DNA from: Nocardiopsis ganjiahuensis DSM 45031 | GTDB taxonomy: Bacteria; Actinomycetota; Actinomycetes; Streptosporangiales; Streptosporangiaceae | Length of the DNA stretch: 64,000 nt | Assembly (NCBI RefSeq): GCF_000341085.1 | Contig: NZ_ANBA01000009.1 | Location: 124,001 to 188,000, forward strand | Direction of reading: 5' to 3' | Part shown: positions 32,684-41,671 of the stretch, in pieces | Position numbering within the stretch: position 1 is the first letter of the stretch | Layout: each line of letters begins with the position of its first letter | Position numbers and translations under genes: made by a program | Notes under the pieces: generated by a model | The model's database searches: none | Seen by the model: the letters and a program-made list of their open reading frames with translations, nothing else | Told to the model about the DNA's origin: nothing

Positions 32684-35600
32684 CCTCCCAGATCGACCCC
32701 ATCGACGTGAGCGCGATGATCAGCGACAGCTACCGCCGCTACCTGCGCTCCCTCCTGCCGGTGCGCGACCCGGCACTGGCCGGGGCGCTCGCGGAGCAGA
32801 TCAACGAGAGCGAACTGCTCAGCAAGGGGCCCCTGCTGGAGGCCACGCCCGCCTACGAGACCGGCCGCACGCCGCGCGAACTCATCGCCGAGGGAGTACT
32901 CAGCACCGGGTTCGACTCGCCCACCGGGCCCGCCGTCCACCTGGACCGCCCCCTGTACACCCACCAGGAGGAGGCGATCCGCAAGGCACGCCGGGGACGC
33001 AACCTGGTGGTGGCCACCGGAACCGGGTCCGGCAAGACCGAGAGCTTCCTGCTGCCCGTCCTCAACGAACTCCAGGAGGAGCACGAACGCGGCGAACTGG
33101 GCCCGGGCGTGCGGGCCATCCTGCTCTACCCGATGAACGCGCTCGCCAACGACCAGCTCAAGCGGCTACGGGAGAGCCTGCTGGCGCACAGCCCGCACAT
33201 CACCTTCGGCCGCTACACCGGGGAGACCAAGGAGACCGAACAGCAGGCGCTCGATTCCTTCCGGGCCCTGCACCCCGGGGCGGAACCGCCGCCCAACGAG
33301 TACCTCAGCCGCGAGCGCATGCGCAGGGAGCCCCCGCACCTGCTGCTCACCAACTACGCGATGCTGGAGTACCTGCTGCTGCGCCCCGCGGACCTGGACC
33401 TGTTCGAGGGCGAGCACGCCGGGCACTGGAAGTTCATCGCCCTGGACGAGGCGCACGTGTACGACGGGGCCAAGGCCGCCGAACTGGCGATGCTGCTGCG
33501 CCGGCTGCGCGACCGGGTCGCCCCCGGCCAGAACCTGCGGTGCATCGCCACCAGCGCGACCGTCGGCGACGACCCCGGCGCGGTCACCGGGTTCGCCGAG
33601 CGGCTCTTCGACGCCCCCTTCACCTGGGACGAGGGCGACCCCGAGCGCCAGGACCTGATCCGCGCCACACACCGGGACACCGTGCCCGACCTCACCTGGG
33701 GTCCGCTGTCCGCCCTGGACTACCGTGCCGTCCGCAGCGCGGACGACCCGGGGCGGGCCCTGCTCTCAGCAGCCTCCCGGCACGGCGCGCAGTCCCCCGA
33801 CCCGTTCGCTCTCCTGGCCGGGGAGAAGCGCCTGCAGCACCTGCGCGTCCTGCTGGCCCGGGGCGGCCCCCAGCCGCTGAAGACCCTGGCCGGGGAGTTG
33901 TTCGAAGCCGTCCCCGACACCGCCGGACCTGCCGAGGGCCTGACCGCCGAGGACCGGTTGCGGGCCCTGGCCGACCTGGTGTCCCTGGCCAGCACGATCC
34001 GCGACGGCGACGGGAACCCGCTCCTGTCCGCCCGCTACCACCTGTTCACCCGGGCCACCGACGGCGCGTTCACCTGCCTCACCGAGCAGGGTCCGCACGT
34101 GTCGCTGGCACGGCACGAGAACTGTGCGACCTGCGCCGCGTCCGCCTTCGAGATCGGAGCCTGCAAACGCTGCGGCGACCTGTACCTGGTCGGCAGCATC
34201 GAGTCCGACGGGACCGGGACCCGGCTGCTGCCGCAGAGCCCCCACCAGAAGGCCCCCGACTGGCTGCACCTGGGCAGTACGCCGATCACGCTCGACGACG
34301 ATGACGACACCCTGGAGACCGCCCCCAAGGTCAACCCGCAGACCCGCTACCTGTGCGCGGGCTGCGGCACCCTGTCGGACTCGCCGACCGGCGCGTGCGC
34401 GGTCTCCTGTGAACAGCGGTCCCCGCGTGAGGTCCGCCTGATCAGGTCGCGGGGCGACAAGGCCGCACGCTGTCTGAGCTGCGGTGCGCTCGGAAGGCAC
34501 ACCCTGCGCCGATTCGAGAGCGGCAACGAGGCCTCCGCCGCGGTCGTGGCGACCGCCCTGTACCAGGCGCTGCCCGAGGACGCCGACGAAAAGGTGGCCG
34601 ACCAGCCGGGAGGGGGACGCAAACTCCTGATGTTCAACGACAGTCGGCAGTCAGCGGCGTTCTTCGCCCCCTACCTGGAGACCAGCTACCAGCACTTCCA
34701 GCGCCGCCGCCTCATCCTGGACGGCATGCGGGACATCCACGACCCCGACGACGAACTGCGGGTGGACGACTTGGTCGACGCCACCGCGCGGACGGCCAGG
34801 AACGCCGGCCAGTTCGACCGGAAGGTGTCGAAACGCCAGCGCGCGGCCACGGTCGCCCCCTGGGTGATGAGCGAACTGGTCAGCACCGACGACCGGCAGT
34901 CGCTGGAAGGGCGAGGGCTGCTGCGGGTCGGCCTGTCGCGGCCCGAGGGAGCCCGCCTCCCCGCCGCCTTCACCGACCGGCTCGGCTTGGCCGAGGACGA
35001 GGTCTGGGACCTGTTCGGGGAACTGGTGCGCACCCTGCGGCAGCAGGGCGCGCTGACCATGCCCGAGGACGTGGCCGCCGACGACGAGGTGTTCGCACCG
35101 CGCCTGGGTCCGGTCTACGTGCGTCAGACCGGGTCCGACCGCGCGCGCAAGGTGATCAGCTGGCTGCCGACCTCGGGGCAGAACAGTCGGTTGAACTATC
35201 TGAGGCGGCTCTTCGAACGGTTGGGACTGCCAGAGGACCCCAAGCTCCCGGCCCTGGTGCTGGAGAAGGTGTGGGACCTGCTGCGCGGAACACCCGACGG
35301 ATGGCTCGTCCCCTCGGAGGTCCGGGTGCTCGGGACTGTGTTCCAGGTGGACCACGAGAGCCTGGAGCTGTCCCTGGTCACCCCGGAGACCGCCCCCTAC
35401 CAGTGCGACAGCTGCCGCCGCCTGCACCCGGTGTCGGTGCGCGGCGTGTGCCCGACCATGAACTGTCCGGGGACCCTGTCCCCCTACGAGATCCCCGACC
35501 CCGACAAGGACACCGACCACTACCGGCACCTGTACCGGACGCTGAACCCGGTCCCGCTCACCGCCCAGGAGCACACCGCGCAGTGGTCGGCGCGTGAGGC

Positions 35601-37374
35601 CGCCCGTATCCAGCAGGAGTTCGTCAGGGGCCGGGTGAACGCGCTGTCGTGCTCGACCACCTTCGAGCTCGGTGTGGACGTGGGCGAACTCCAGTCGGTG
35701 TTCATGCGCAACATGCCGCCCACCACCGCCAACTACGTACAGCGAGCGGGCCGGGCCGGACGCCGCTCCGACTCCGCGGCCCTGGTGGTGACCTACGCGC
35801 AGCGCCGCTCCCACGACCTGTTCCGGTACCAGGAACCCGAGAAGATGATCGCCGGCCAGGTGCGCGCCCCCTACGTGCCGCTCGCCAACGTGCGCATCGA
35901 CCGCAGGCACGCCCACTCCGTGGCGCTGGCCGCCTTCTTCCGGCACTGGTACCAGGAGACCGGCGAGTCCTGGACGAGGGTCGGGCAGTTCTTCCTCCCG
36001 GGAGAGGAAGGACCCGCCCCGGTCCAGCGGGTGGCGGAATTCCTGTCCCCCGTGCCGGAAGCCGTCACCGAGGCGCTGCTGCGTGTCCTCCCGCCCGAGG
36101 TCGCCGAGGCGATCGACGTGGTTGGCGGGGCCTGGGCGGGCGAACTCACCGAACTGCTGGAGTCCTTGCGCCTGGAGGTGGACCAGGACGTGTCGGACTT
36201 CGAGCGCCGCCGAGTGGAGGCCTTCGAGGCCCGCAGGGACGGGTTGGCCGAACGCTTCGGCAAGACCATCAGGACGGTGGTGGAGCGTTCACTCATCGGC
36301 TTCCTCGCCACCCGCAACGTGCTGCCCAAGTACGGCTTCCCGGTGGACACCGTGGAGCTGCGCACCCACCACTCCGGCGAACCGGTGGGCAGGCAACTGG
36401 AGCTGGCGCGGGACCGGAGTTCGGCCATCTACGAGTACGCGCCGGGCGGTTCCATCATCGCGGGCGGCAAGAAATGGACCTCCGCGGGCATCTACCGCCT
36501 CCCCGGCAGGGAACTGCACCCCCACCACTACCGGGTGTGCACCGAATGCGGCTTCTACGCCGAGTCCAAGGACCCGCTGGAGGGCGTGTGCGGCTCCTGC
36601 GGCGCGCTCGCCCGGGGCGGCCGGACCAAGTACGTCATCCCGGAGTTCGGGTTCGTCGCCGACACCTCCGTGCAACCGGCCGGGACCACACCGCCGCAGC
36701 GCTCCTGGCACGGGTTCACCAGTGTGCTCAGGCTCGCCGCCGATCCCGAGGACCACTCCTGGCCGCTGCCCGGTGGTGGTGAGGTCCTGTGCCGGGCGGG
36801 CAGCAGGGGCGAGCTCGTGGCCATCTCCGACGGCCCGTCCGGGCAGGGTTACCGGATCTGCGGCTGGTGCGGCTGGGGCAGGGGGACCGCGACCGGCAAG
36901 GTGCCGGACGAGCACACCAACCCGATGAAGGGCACACCGTGCGCAGGACCGCTGTCCCACCTGTCGCTGGCGCACCGGTACGAGACCGACATCGTGGAGA
37001 TCTCCTTCGGCGGCCGACTGGACGTCGGGCGGGCTTCAGAACAGGTCCGTTACTCCCTGCTGTACTCGCTGCTCGAAGGCGCCTCCTCCACACTGGACAT
37101 CAGCAGGGACGACATCGACGGAGCGACCTTCCGCAGGGCGGCGGGCACGATGGCGCTGGTGCTGTTCGACACGGTTCCCGGAGGTGCCGGGGGCGCCACC
37201 CGGATCGCGTCGGCGTTCCCCCGGGTCCTCGAAGCGGCGCGCGCCCGCGTCGGTTCCTGTGACTGCGGCGCGGAGACCTCCTGCTACGGCTGCCTGCGCA
37301 ACTACCGCAACCAGCACTTCCACGACCGGTTGCGCCGTGACGCGGCGATCAGCGCGCTGGACGCCCTGCTATGA
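32680..37374 (+). CDS. DruE-like giant helicase with C-terminal DUF1998/MZB zinc module
   Basis: 1564 aa, ATG overlapping the upstream stop. Superfamily 2 helicase: Q-like LYTHQEEAIRKARRGRN, Walker A VVATGTGSGKTESFLLPVL, LLYPMNALANDQLKRLRE, LLTNYAMLEYLLLRP, DEAH in FIALDEAHVYDGAKAAE, then STTFELGVDVGELQSVFMRN and YVQRAGRAGRRS (motifs V and VI). At least five cysteine pairs lie between and after the motor halves, ending in the DUF1998 cluster CDCGAETSCYGCLRNYRNQ. DruE proteins are often longer (about 1800-2100 aa), so DrmA- or DpdJ-like helicases remain alternatives. Translationally coupled to the DruH-like gene; expected to move on DNA in an anti-phage complex. Confidence 0.8.
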   Translation: MTSQIDPIDVSAMISDSYRRYLRSLLPVRDPALAGALAEQINESELLSKGPLLEATPAYETGRTPRELIAEGVLSTGFDSPTGPAVHLDRPLYTHQEEAIRKARRGRNLVVATGTGSGKTESFLLPVLNELQEEHERGELGPGVRAILLYPMNALANDQLKRLRESLLAHSPHITFGRYTGETKETEQQALDSFRALHPGAEPPPNEYLSRERMRREPPHLLLTNYAMLEYLLLRPADLDLFEGEHAGHWKFIALDEAHVYDGAKAAELAMLLRRLRDRVAPGQNLRCIATSATVGDDPGAVTGFAERLFDAPFTWDEGDPERQDLIRATHRDTVPDLTWGPLSALDYRAVRSADDPGRALLSAASRHGAQSPDPFALLAGEKRLQHLRVLLARGGPQPLKTLAGELFEAVPDTAGPAEGLTAEDRLRALADLVSLASTIRDGDGNPLLSARYHLFTRATDGAFTCLTEQGPHVSLARHENCATCAASAFEIGACKRCGDLYLVGSIESDGTGTRLLPQSPHQKAPDWLHLGSTPITLDDDDDTLETAPKVNPQTRYLCAGCGTLSDSPTGACAVSCEQRSPREVRLIRSRGDKAARCLSCGALGRHTLRRFESGNEASAAVVATALYQALPEDADEKVADQPGGGRKLLMFNDSRQSAAFFAPYLETSYQHFQRRRLILDGMRDIHDPDDELRVDDLVDATARTARNAGQFDRKVSKRQRAATVAPWVMSELVSTDDRQSLEGRGLLRVGLSRPEGARLPAAFTDRLGLAEDEVWDLFGELVRTLRQQGALTMPEDVAADDEVFAPRLGPVYVRQTGSDRARKVISWLPTSGQNSRLNYLRRLFERLGLPEDPKLPALVLEKVWDLLRGTPDGWLVPSEVRVLGTVFQVDHESLELSLVTPETAPYQCDSCRRLHPVSVRGVCPTMNCPGTLSPYEIPDPDKDTDHYRHLYRTLNPVPLTAQEHTAQWSAREAARIQQEFVRGRVNALSCSTTFELGVDVGELQSVFMRNMPPTTANYVQRAGRAGRRSDSAALVVTYAQRRSHDLFRYQEPEKMIAGQVRAPYVPLANVRIDRRHAHSVALAAFFRHWYQETGESWTRVGQFFLPGEEGPAPVQRVAEFLSPVPEAVTEALLRVLPPEVAEAIDVVGGAWAGELTELLESLRLEVDQDVSDFERRRVEAFEARRDGLAERFGKTIRTVVERSLIGFLATRNVLPKYGFPVDTVELRTHHSGEPVGRQLELARDRSSAIYEYAPGGSIIAGGKKWTSAGIYRLPGRELHPHHYRVCTECGFYAESKDPLEGVCGSCGALARGGRTKYVIPEFGFVADTSVQPAGTTPPQRSWHGFTSVLRLAADPEDHSWPLPGGGEVLCRAGSRGELVAISDGPSGQGYRICGWCGWGRGTATGKVPDEHTNPMKGTPCAGPLSHLSLAHRYETDIVEISFGGRLDVGRASEQVRYSLLYSLLEGASSTLDISRDDIDGATFRRAAGTMALVLFDTVPGGAGGATRIASAFPRVLEAARARVGSCDCGAETSCYGCLRNYRNQHFHDRLRRDAAISALDALL

Positions 37375-37830
37375 GAGACGGCGGGGTGCCCGTCCCGAGC
37401 GGTGGCGGGCGCCCCGCAGGGGTGGGGCCCAGCAGGGGCACGCAGCGGAAGCCGGACCAACGACCGGGAGGAACAACCGTTCCCGGAGCAGGCAGTCGGC
37501 TTTTCCACCTGTCCTTGTCCGCAACATCACTGCCACCCGAAAACTTCGTTCTCCGACAGGGCTGAGGCTGTCAGCGCAACGTCTGACCGTGCGGACGTCC
37601 CACGGGCACCGGCCGCCGCCCTCTCGAGGTGTCCACCGTGTACAGGCGGGCCAGCAGACGGCGCACCACCGGGTGGGCGTCATCCACACCGCTGCGCTCA
37701 CGCCAGGCCAGGAACAACCCTCCAGCGGTGAAGGTGCGTGCGTCGGCACGCGAGGCTCCCCCCTTCGGCGGGGTGAGCGCTCCGATCCCCGGCCAGCGAG
37801 GTGACCTTCTAGGAACCGCACTCAAAAGGA
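37375..37830. other. Intergenic region with no supported gene
   Basis: 456 bp between the helicase stop and a terminator. Several frames are open in both directions but none has a ribosome binding site and family-like sequence together. One minus-strand frame (37571-37825, with LFLAWRERSGVDD and VRRLLARLYTV) might be a gene fragment; I cannot name it. Confidence 0.4.
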
Positions 37831-37866
37831 AAGGGTGGTTCGGCGGGTGCCCGCCGAACCACCCTT
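37831..37866. terminator. Intrinsic terminator between convergent operons
   Basis: A 17-bp perfect inverted repeat (37831-37847 with 37850-37866) lies 5 bp past the stop of the leftward gene at 37872 and is followed on that strand by a T-rich run (TCCTTTTG). It probably ends the cyclase operon and may also stop rightward transcripts. Confidence 0.85.
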
Positions 37867-37871
37867 CCCGT

Positions 37872-38645
37872 TCAATTGCTCAGCCACCTCTCCCGTAGCT
37901 GGTCGGCAAGGTCGCGGCGTTCGAGCCCTTCCAGCATGGTGGTCAGGCGTTCCAGGGCCGGGGGCACTTCCCACTCCTCCAGGCCGCCCAAGAAGGCGTC
38001 GAGCACGGGGTCGCCCGTGTCACCGCGCTGTTCAGCGGCCCCCTCCGCCTTCGCTCCCGGGGTGCTCATAAGGTCGAGAGCGGCCCCCGCGTTCTCGATG
38101 TCGTGCAGCAGGTCGGGGTTCTGCTCGAACCACCACACCCTGGCCACCTGCGGATCACTGAGGACGTCACGCTGTATTTCCCTGACCCGGTCCATGCGAG
38201 CACGATGAGCGGCCCTGTGGATCTCGTTACGCGGCCCCACGCGTTCACGCTCACGTTCGAGTTCCAGATCCTCCTCATCGACGGCAAGGGTCACCAGGAC
38301 CGCCACCTCCCGTACCACCTCCTCACGGGTCCCCTTCTCCTCGGCCAGTGCGCAGGCGATCTCGGCCTCGGCGCTGCCCCTGTCCCCGAGTGAGAAGCCC
38401 GAACTCACCTTCTTCGCGAGCTGGATCACCTGTCGCTGCACCAGAGCCCGCGCCCGCGCCTGCGCCGCGGTGCCCGCACCGTTCCAAGCGATGGTCACCT
38501 CGAAGGAGGCCTCGAACCCCATACCCTCGGAGGCACTCGGAACCCTGGCCTGGAACTCCACCTTCGTGTCCGGTGACCGGAAAGCGATGCTCCACACCGG
38601 GGTCTCGTACCCGTCGCGCTTGCGCCTGCGTCCGAATCCGATCAT
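37872..38645 (-). CDS. Hypothetical protein, last gene of the cyclase-NTPase operon
   Basis: 257 aa, ATG at 38645 with AGAGGGGA upstream, overlapping the NTPase stop by 4 bp. The first 70 residues look beta-rich (TPVWSIAFRSPDTKVEFQAR), followed by a long charged helical region (LVQRQVIQLAKKVSSGF, ELERERERVG, MDRVREIQRDVLS) and a helical tail. The strand-then-long-helix order is reminiscent of SPFH-type proteins, but I do not claim membership. There is no signal peptide or membrane segment. Context makes it an effector or adaptor of the nucleotide-signalling operon. Confidence 0.75.
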   Translation of the reverse strand: MIGFGRRRKRDGYETPVWSIAFRSPDTKVEFQARVPSASEGMGFEASFEVTIAWNGAGTAAQARARALVQRQVIQLAKKVSSGFSLGDRGSAEAEIACALAEEKGTREEVVREVAVLVTLAVDEEDLELERERERVGPRNEIHRAAHRARMDRVREIQRDVLSDPQVARVWWFEQNPDLLHDIENAGAALDLMSTPGAKAEGAAEQRGDTGDPVLDAFLGGLEEWEVPPALERLTTMLEGLERRDLADQLRERWLSN

Positions 38646-40702
38646 CGCTTCCCCTCTTCGGTAATGATCCGCCACAGGTCTTCGATGGCAGGAGACTTGT
38701 GCACATGGGTGTGCCGCCAACGGTTGAGCCAGCGTTCAAGGCTGTGCCGGAAGGATTCGTGGTCGCGAGCAGCACCCCGCAACACCTCGAAACCGATATC
38801 GCTCGCGTCCCGACAGCTCGTCAGAGCGTCGAACCACGCCCACAGCGCCCTACCTACCTCGGTTCCGCAGGAGGCAGCCGCGCGCCAGGCGGAGACCAGT
38901 TCGGCGGATGCCCTCTCTCCGGCCTGAAGCTCCTCCAACACCCGTGGCCCGGCGTCGCCCTCCATAGCCAGGAGACGGCAGAGAGCCAGAGCCGCGACCT
39001 CGGCCCCCCGCCCCCTCTTCGTTCCGAGCGCCCAGCCGACCAAGGCCTCCAGGACGATGCCGGTGTTCTCGGGTTCCCCTGCGATGTCCTCCAACGCCTG
39101 TACCAGCCTCCGGTCCCAGTAAGCCGGAACCTTCTCCGCGATGGCGCGAATCCGCGTCAACGCGGTCGCCGGCTGGACCCGGCCGTAGACCCTGCAGATC
39201 TCGAGAACAGTCCGATCCACGAGCCGCACCCGCCGCGAGAGCGCGACCTCGTACAGAACCCGCCGCACTTGCGGGCCGAACTCCGGTGAGACCGCGGCCT
39301 CCGCCACTACCGGGATCGCCTCCCACATGAGGGCGCCGGAGTCCCCCCACTCCCTGATGAGCATGAGGACAGGAGAGATGTCACGGTGTCTGCGGGCCAG
39401 ACGCAACCATCGGTACGCGGCTTCGAGCCGGTGGCGGTCCCCCAGATCGGCGACGGCTTCGGGCACCCATTTCCGAAGGAGTTCACGGGTTTCGGGGTGC
39501 TCGCGCCACAGGTAGTCGAGTGCCTCGTCGGCGGCGTTGCGGCGATTGAAGTAGACACCGTCCTCGCGAACGTGCGCCCGGATCTCCCCTAGATGGGACG
39601 TGAAACCATTGCCAGAGATGGGTGTTCGCCACAGCGGTGGGACGTGCCATGTCTGAGCCAGCCCGCCTGCGTGGCGCGCGATGACCGCCCGCGGTCCACC
39701 CTCCAACAGAGCGACGGCAGCAAGCAGCACGCGCTGGAACTCGGTGTCCAGATCATGGTTCCTGAACCATCCGGCCAGCTCGTCGGTGCTCTCGACATGA
39801 TCCCGCAGGACGTGTTCGATCCAAGCGGACTTCTCCGTGAAGGAGTTTCTCCTCCGGTGCGCCTCACGGGCGAGAGCGATGGCCCGGGCCGGTTCGGAGC
39901 CTTCCAGCGCGTCACGCACACCCGGGTCGTCCAGCCAGAAACGGGACGCAGCCTCCCCGCACGCGCGACTCATGGCTCGTTGGAAGACGTCCGTCGCTCG
40001 TGCCGGCGCGTCGATGCGCAACCTGGCCCGGCACTCACTCAGGAAACCCGTTGGTCCCGGCTCAGTGACGAACACGAGCAGGGCACCCGACCGACGCGCG
40101 TCCGTCGCCAACCCGCGAAGCGCTACCTGCTGCGCGGCAGTGGGAGCAGGCAACAGTGTGAGGTCGAGAAGGCGGGAGTGGTCGGAATCCACGTTGATCA
40201 GCGAGACCCCGGCATCCCGCTCCTTCGGGTCGATGGTGAGTTCTTCGATCGGAGTCCCGAGCCGAACGGAGGCCAGAGCGTGCACCGCGGTGAAGACGCG
40301 CCCGCTTCCGGGTTTACCGGAGATGACGCCCACACCGTCCGCCCTGAGTTCGTCCTGGAAGGTCGCGTACTTCTCGGCGTTCCCGGCGCAGAAGGTATTC
40401 CGCACCTCCTTGACCCGTTCACCGTCGATGGTGGCCGTCTGACGGAGACGCCGTGTTATGCCCGCACCGATGTGTTCGTGGTAATGGACCCCACCGTCGA
40501 TCTTGCCGGCGGCCACGGCTTGGCCGCGGTTCCTGCCGACGTTGTTCCCCCACGGGGACTTCCGGCGCCCCTTGGCGCCCTTCTTTCCCGTTCCCCCTTC
40601 GGCTCCGGACGGTAGCCCTGGGGAAGCTTGTTCTCCGGAGGCTCCATCCTGTTGTGGGTCCTCCGACGGCCGTTCTCCCTCAGCCGGTTCCTCAGCGGTC
40701 AT
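38642..40702 (-). CDS. STAND-like NTPase-related protein with degenerate P-loop
   Basis: 686 aa, ATG at 40702, overlapping the upstream cyclase-like gene by 11 bp. A low-complexity, basic N-terminus (1-60) leads to a short Gly motif (AAGKIDGGVHYHEH, about 65-77) related to the one ending the cyclase-like protein. A P-loop-like segment follows at about 125-140 (GVISGKPGSGRVFTAVHAL). The invariant Lys is replaced by Arg and the following Ser/Thr by Val, so ATP binding is doubtful. The remaining 450 residues are all-helical and look like repeats, as in STAND-type regulators that sense a signal and release an effector. No effector domain is visible in this chain. Confidence 0.7.
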   Translation of the reverse strand: MTAEEPAEGERPSEDPQQDGASGEQASPGLPSGAEGGTGKKGAKGRRKSPWGNNVGRNRGQAVAAGKIDGGVHYHEHIGAGITRRLRQTATIDGERVKEVRNTFCAGNAEKYATFQDELRADGVGVISGKPGSGRVFTAVHALASVRLGTPIEELTIDPKERDAGVSLINVDSDHSRLLDLTLLPAPTAAQQVALRGLATDARRSGALLVFVTEPGPTGFLSECRARLRIDAPARATDVFQRAMSRACGEAASRFWLDDPGVRDALEGSEPARAIALAREAHRRRNSFTEKSAWIEHVLRDHVESTDELAGWFRNHDLDTEFQRVLLAAVALLEGGPRAVIARHAGGLAQTWHVPPLWRTPISGNGFTSHLGEIRAHVREDGVYFNRRNAADEALDYLWREHPETRELLRKWVPEAVADLGDRHRLEAAYRWLRLARRHRDISPVLMLIREWGDSGALMWEAIPVVAEAAVSPEFGPQVRRVLYEVALSRRVRLVDRTVLEICRVYGRVQPATALTRIRAIAEKVPAYWDRRLVQALEDIAGEPENTGIVLEALVGWALGTKRGRGAEVAALALCRLLAMEGDAGPRVLEELQAGERASAELVSAWRAAASCGTEVGRALWAWFDALTSCRDASDIGFEVLRGAARDHESFRHSLERWLNRWRHTHVHKSPAIEDLWRIITEEGKR

Positions 40703-41552
40703 CGGAGGTCACTCCGAAGTTGACTCCTCCGTGGATCGTGCCGCCCTGGACGACCTGACCTCGGTAGTTGGCACCGACCGAGTTGGCGGTGTGAGCACGG
40801 GCGCGGATGGGGACGGATGAGGTGTCTCCGGAGCCATCTTCTGGTGTGGCACTGCCGCTCCCGGTCTCGTCCTGCACCTCTGCGATCTCTTGAGCCTTCG
40901 AACTCCAGGAGGGGGTGGGAACGAACAGGTAGCCCTCGGCACGGAAGTCCTTGTTTCCCACTGTGGCGTTCACCTGACGCCAGCGGGCGGGGCGGACGGG
41001 GGTGAAGCCGCCGAGGACCACATCCTCGTAGACCCGTCGGGAGACGATGACCGCGACCAGGGTGGTGTCGGGGTCAGTACGCTTGAGTTCGTCGCGGACG
41101 GGTGCGGAGTCCAGCAGGCGGTGGGTGCTGATCATGGCCTCACCCATGGCGCTGACGGGGTTGCTGTCACCGAGGTCGGGCAGCGGTCCGACATCGACGC
41201 TCACACGGAGCCGCATACGCAGTTCGCGGTCGAGATTGGCCAGGATCGGTTGGATCTCCTCCAGCTCCTTCTGCAGGTTCTCCAGGAAGGGGCTGATGAG
41301 GAAGGGCAGGTACTCGGGCTCCGTACCGAACACGTAGCCGTCACCGCCGTGGCGGGCGAACCGCTTCTCCTTCCACACCTGTTCCAGGTCTGACCGGGTG
41401 AGGGCCTTTTCCAGCACGTCGGGGATGAGCGCACCGATGACCTGCTGATTGCGGGCACTGGTACGGCTGAAGTTCTCCATGTCCACGGCCAGGACACCGC
41501 GGTAGGGCGGTAGGGGCGAGCTCTTTCCGTGTTCGGGCAGGTCCAGTTCCAT
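40692..41552 (-). CDS. Class III nucleotide-cyclase-like protein
   Basis: 286 aa, ATG at 41552 with GGAGGAG 7 nt upstream. Cyclase-type catalytic residues are visible: the first metal Asp in GVLAVDMENFS (Asp24), the second in ARHGGDGYVFG (Asp71), and a helix with GEAMISTHRLLDSAPVRDEL (Arg145) matching the Asn/Arg helix of class III cyclases. LRMRLRVSVDVGPL is the usual strand before it. Compact cyclases of this kind make cAMP/cGMP or, in Pycsar defence, cCMP/cUMP. The C-terminal 25 residues end in a Gly motif (VVQGGTIHGGVNFG) found in altered form in the next protein. A CRP-type regulator is encoded 119 bp upstream. Confidence 0.75.
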   Translation of the reverse strand: MELDLPEHGKSSPLPPYRGVLAVDMENFSRTSARNQQVIGALIPDVLEKALTRSDLEQVWKEKRFARHGGDGYVFGTEPEYLPFLISPFLENLQKELEEIQPILANLDRELRMRLRVSVDVGPLPDLGDSNPVSAMGEAMISTHRLLDSAPVRDELKRTDPDTTLVAVIVSRRVYEDVVLGGFTPVRPARWRQVNATVGNKDFRAEGYLFVPTPSWSSKAQEIAEVQDETGSGSATPEDGSGDTSSVPIRARAHTANSVGANYRGQVVQGGTIHGGVNFGVTSDDR

Positions 41553-41671
41553 TCCGGTTCTCCTCCGAGGGTGCGGGGCCGCCTGTCGGCCTCCTGCCGA
41601 CAGCATTCCGTGATGGTTGGCGGTGTTCTGTTCACTTCTGAACACAAGGGAAGGCGAGTGACACACGGCAC

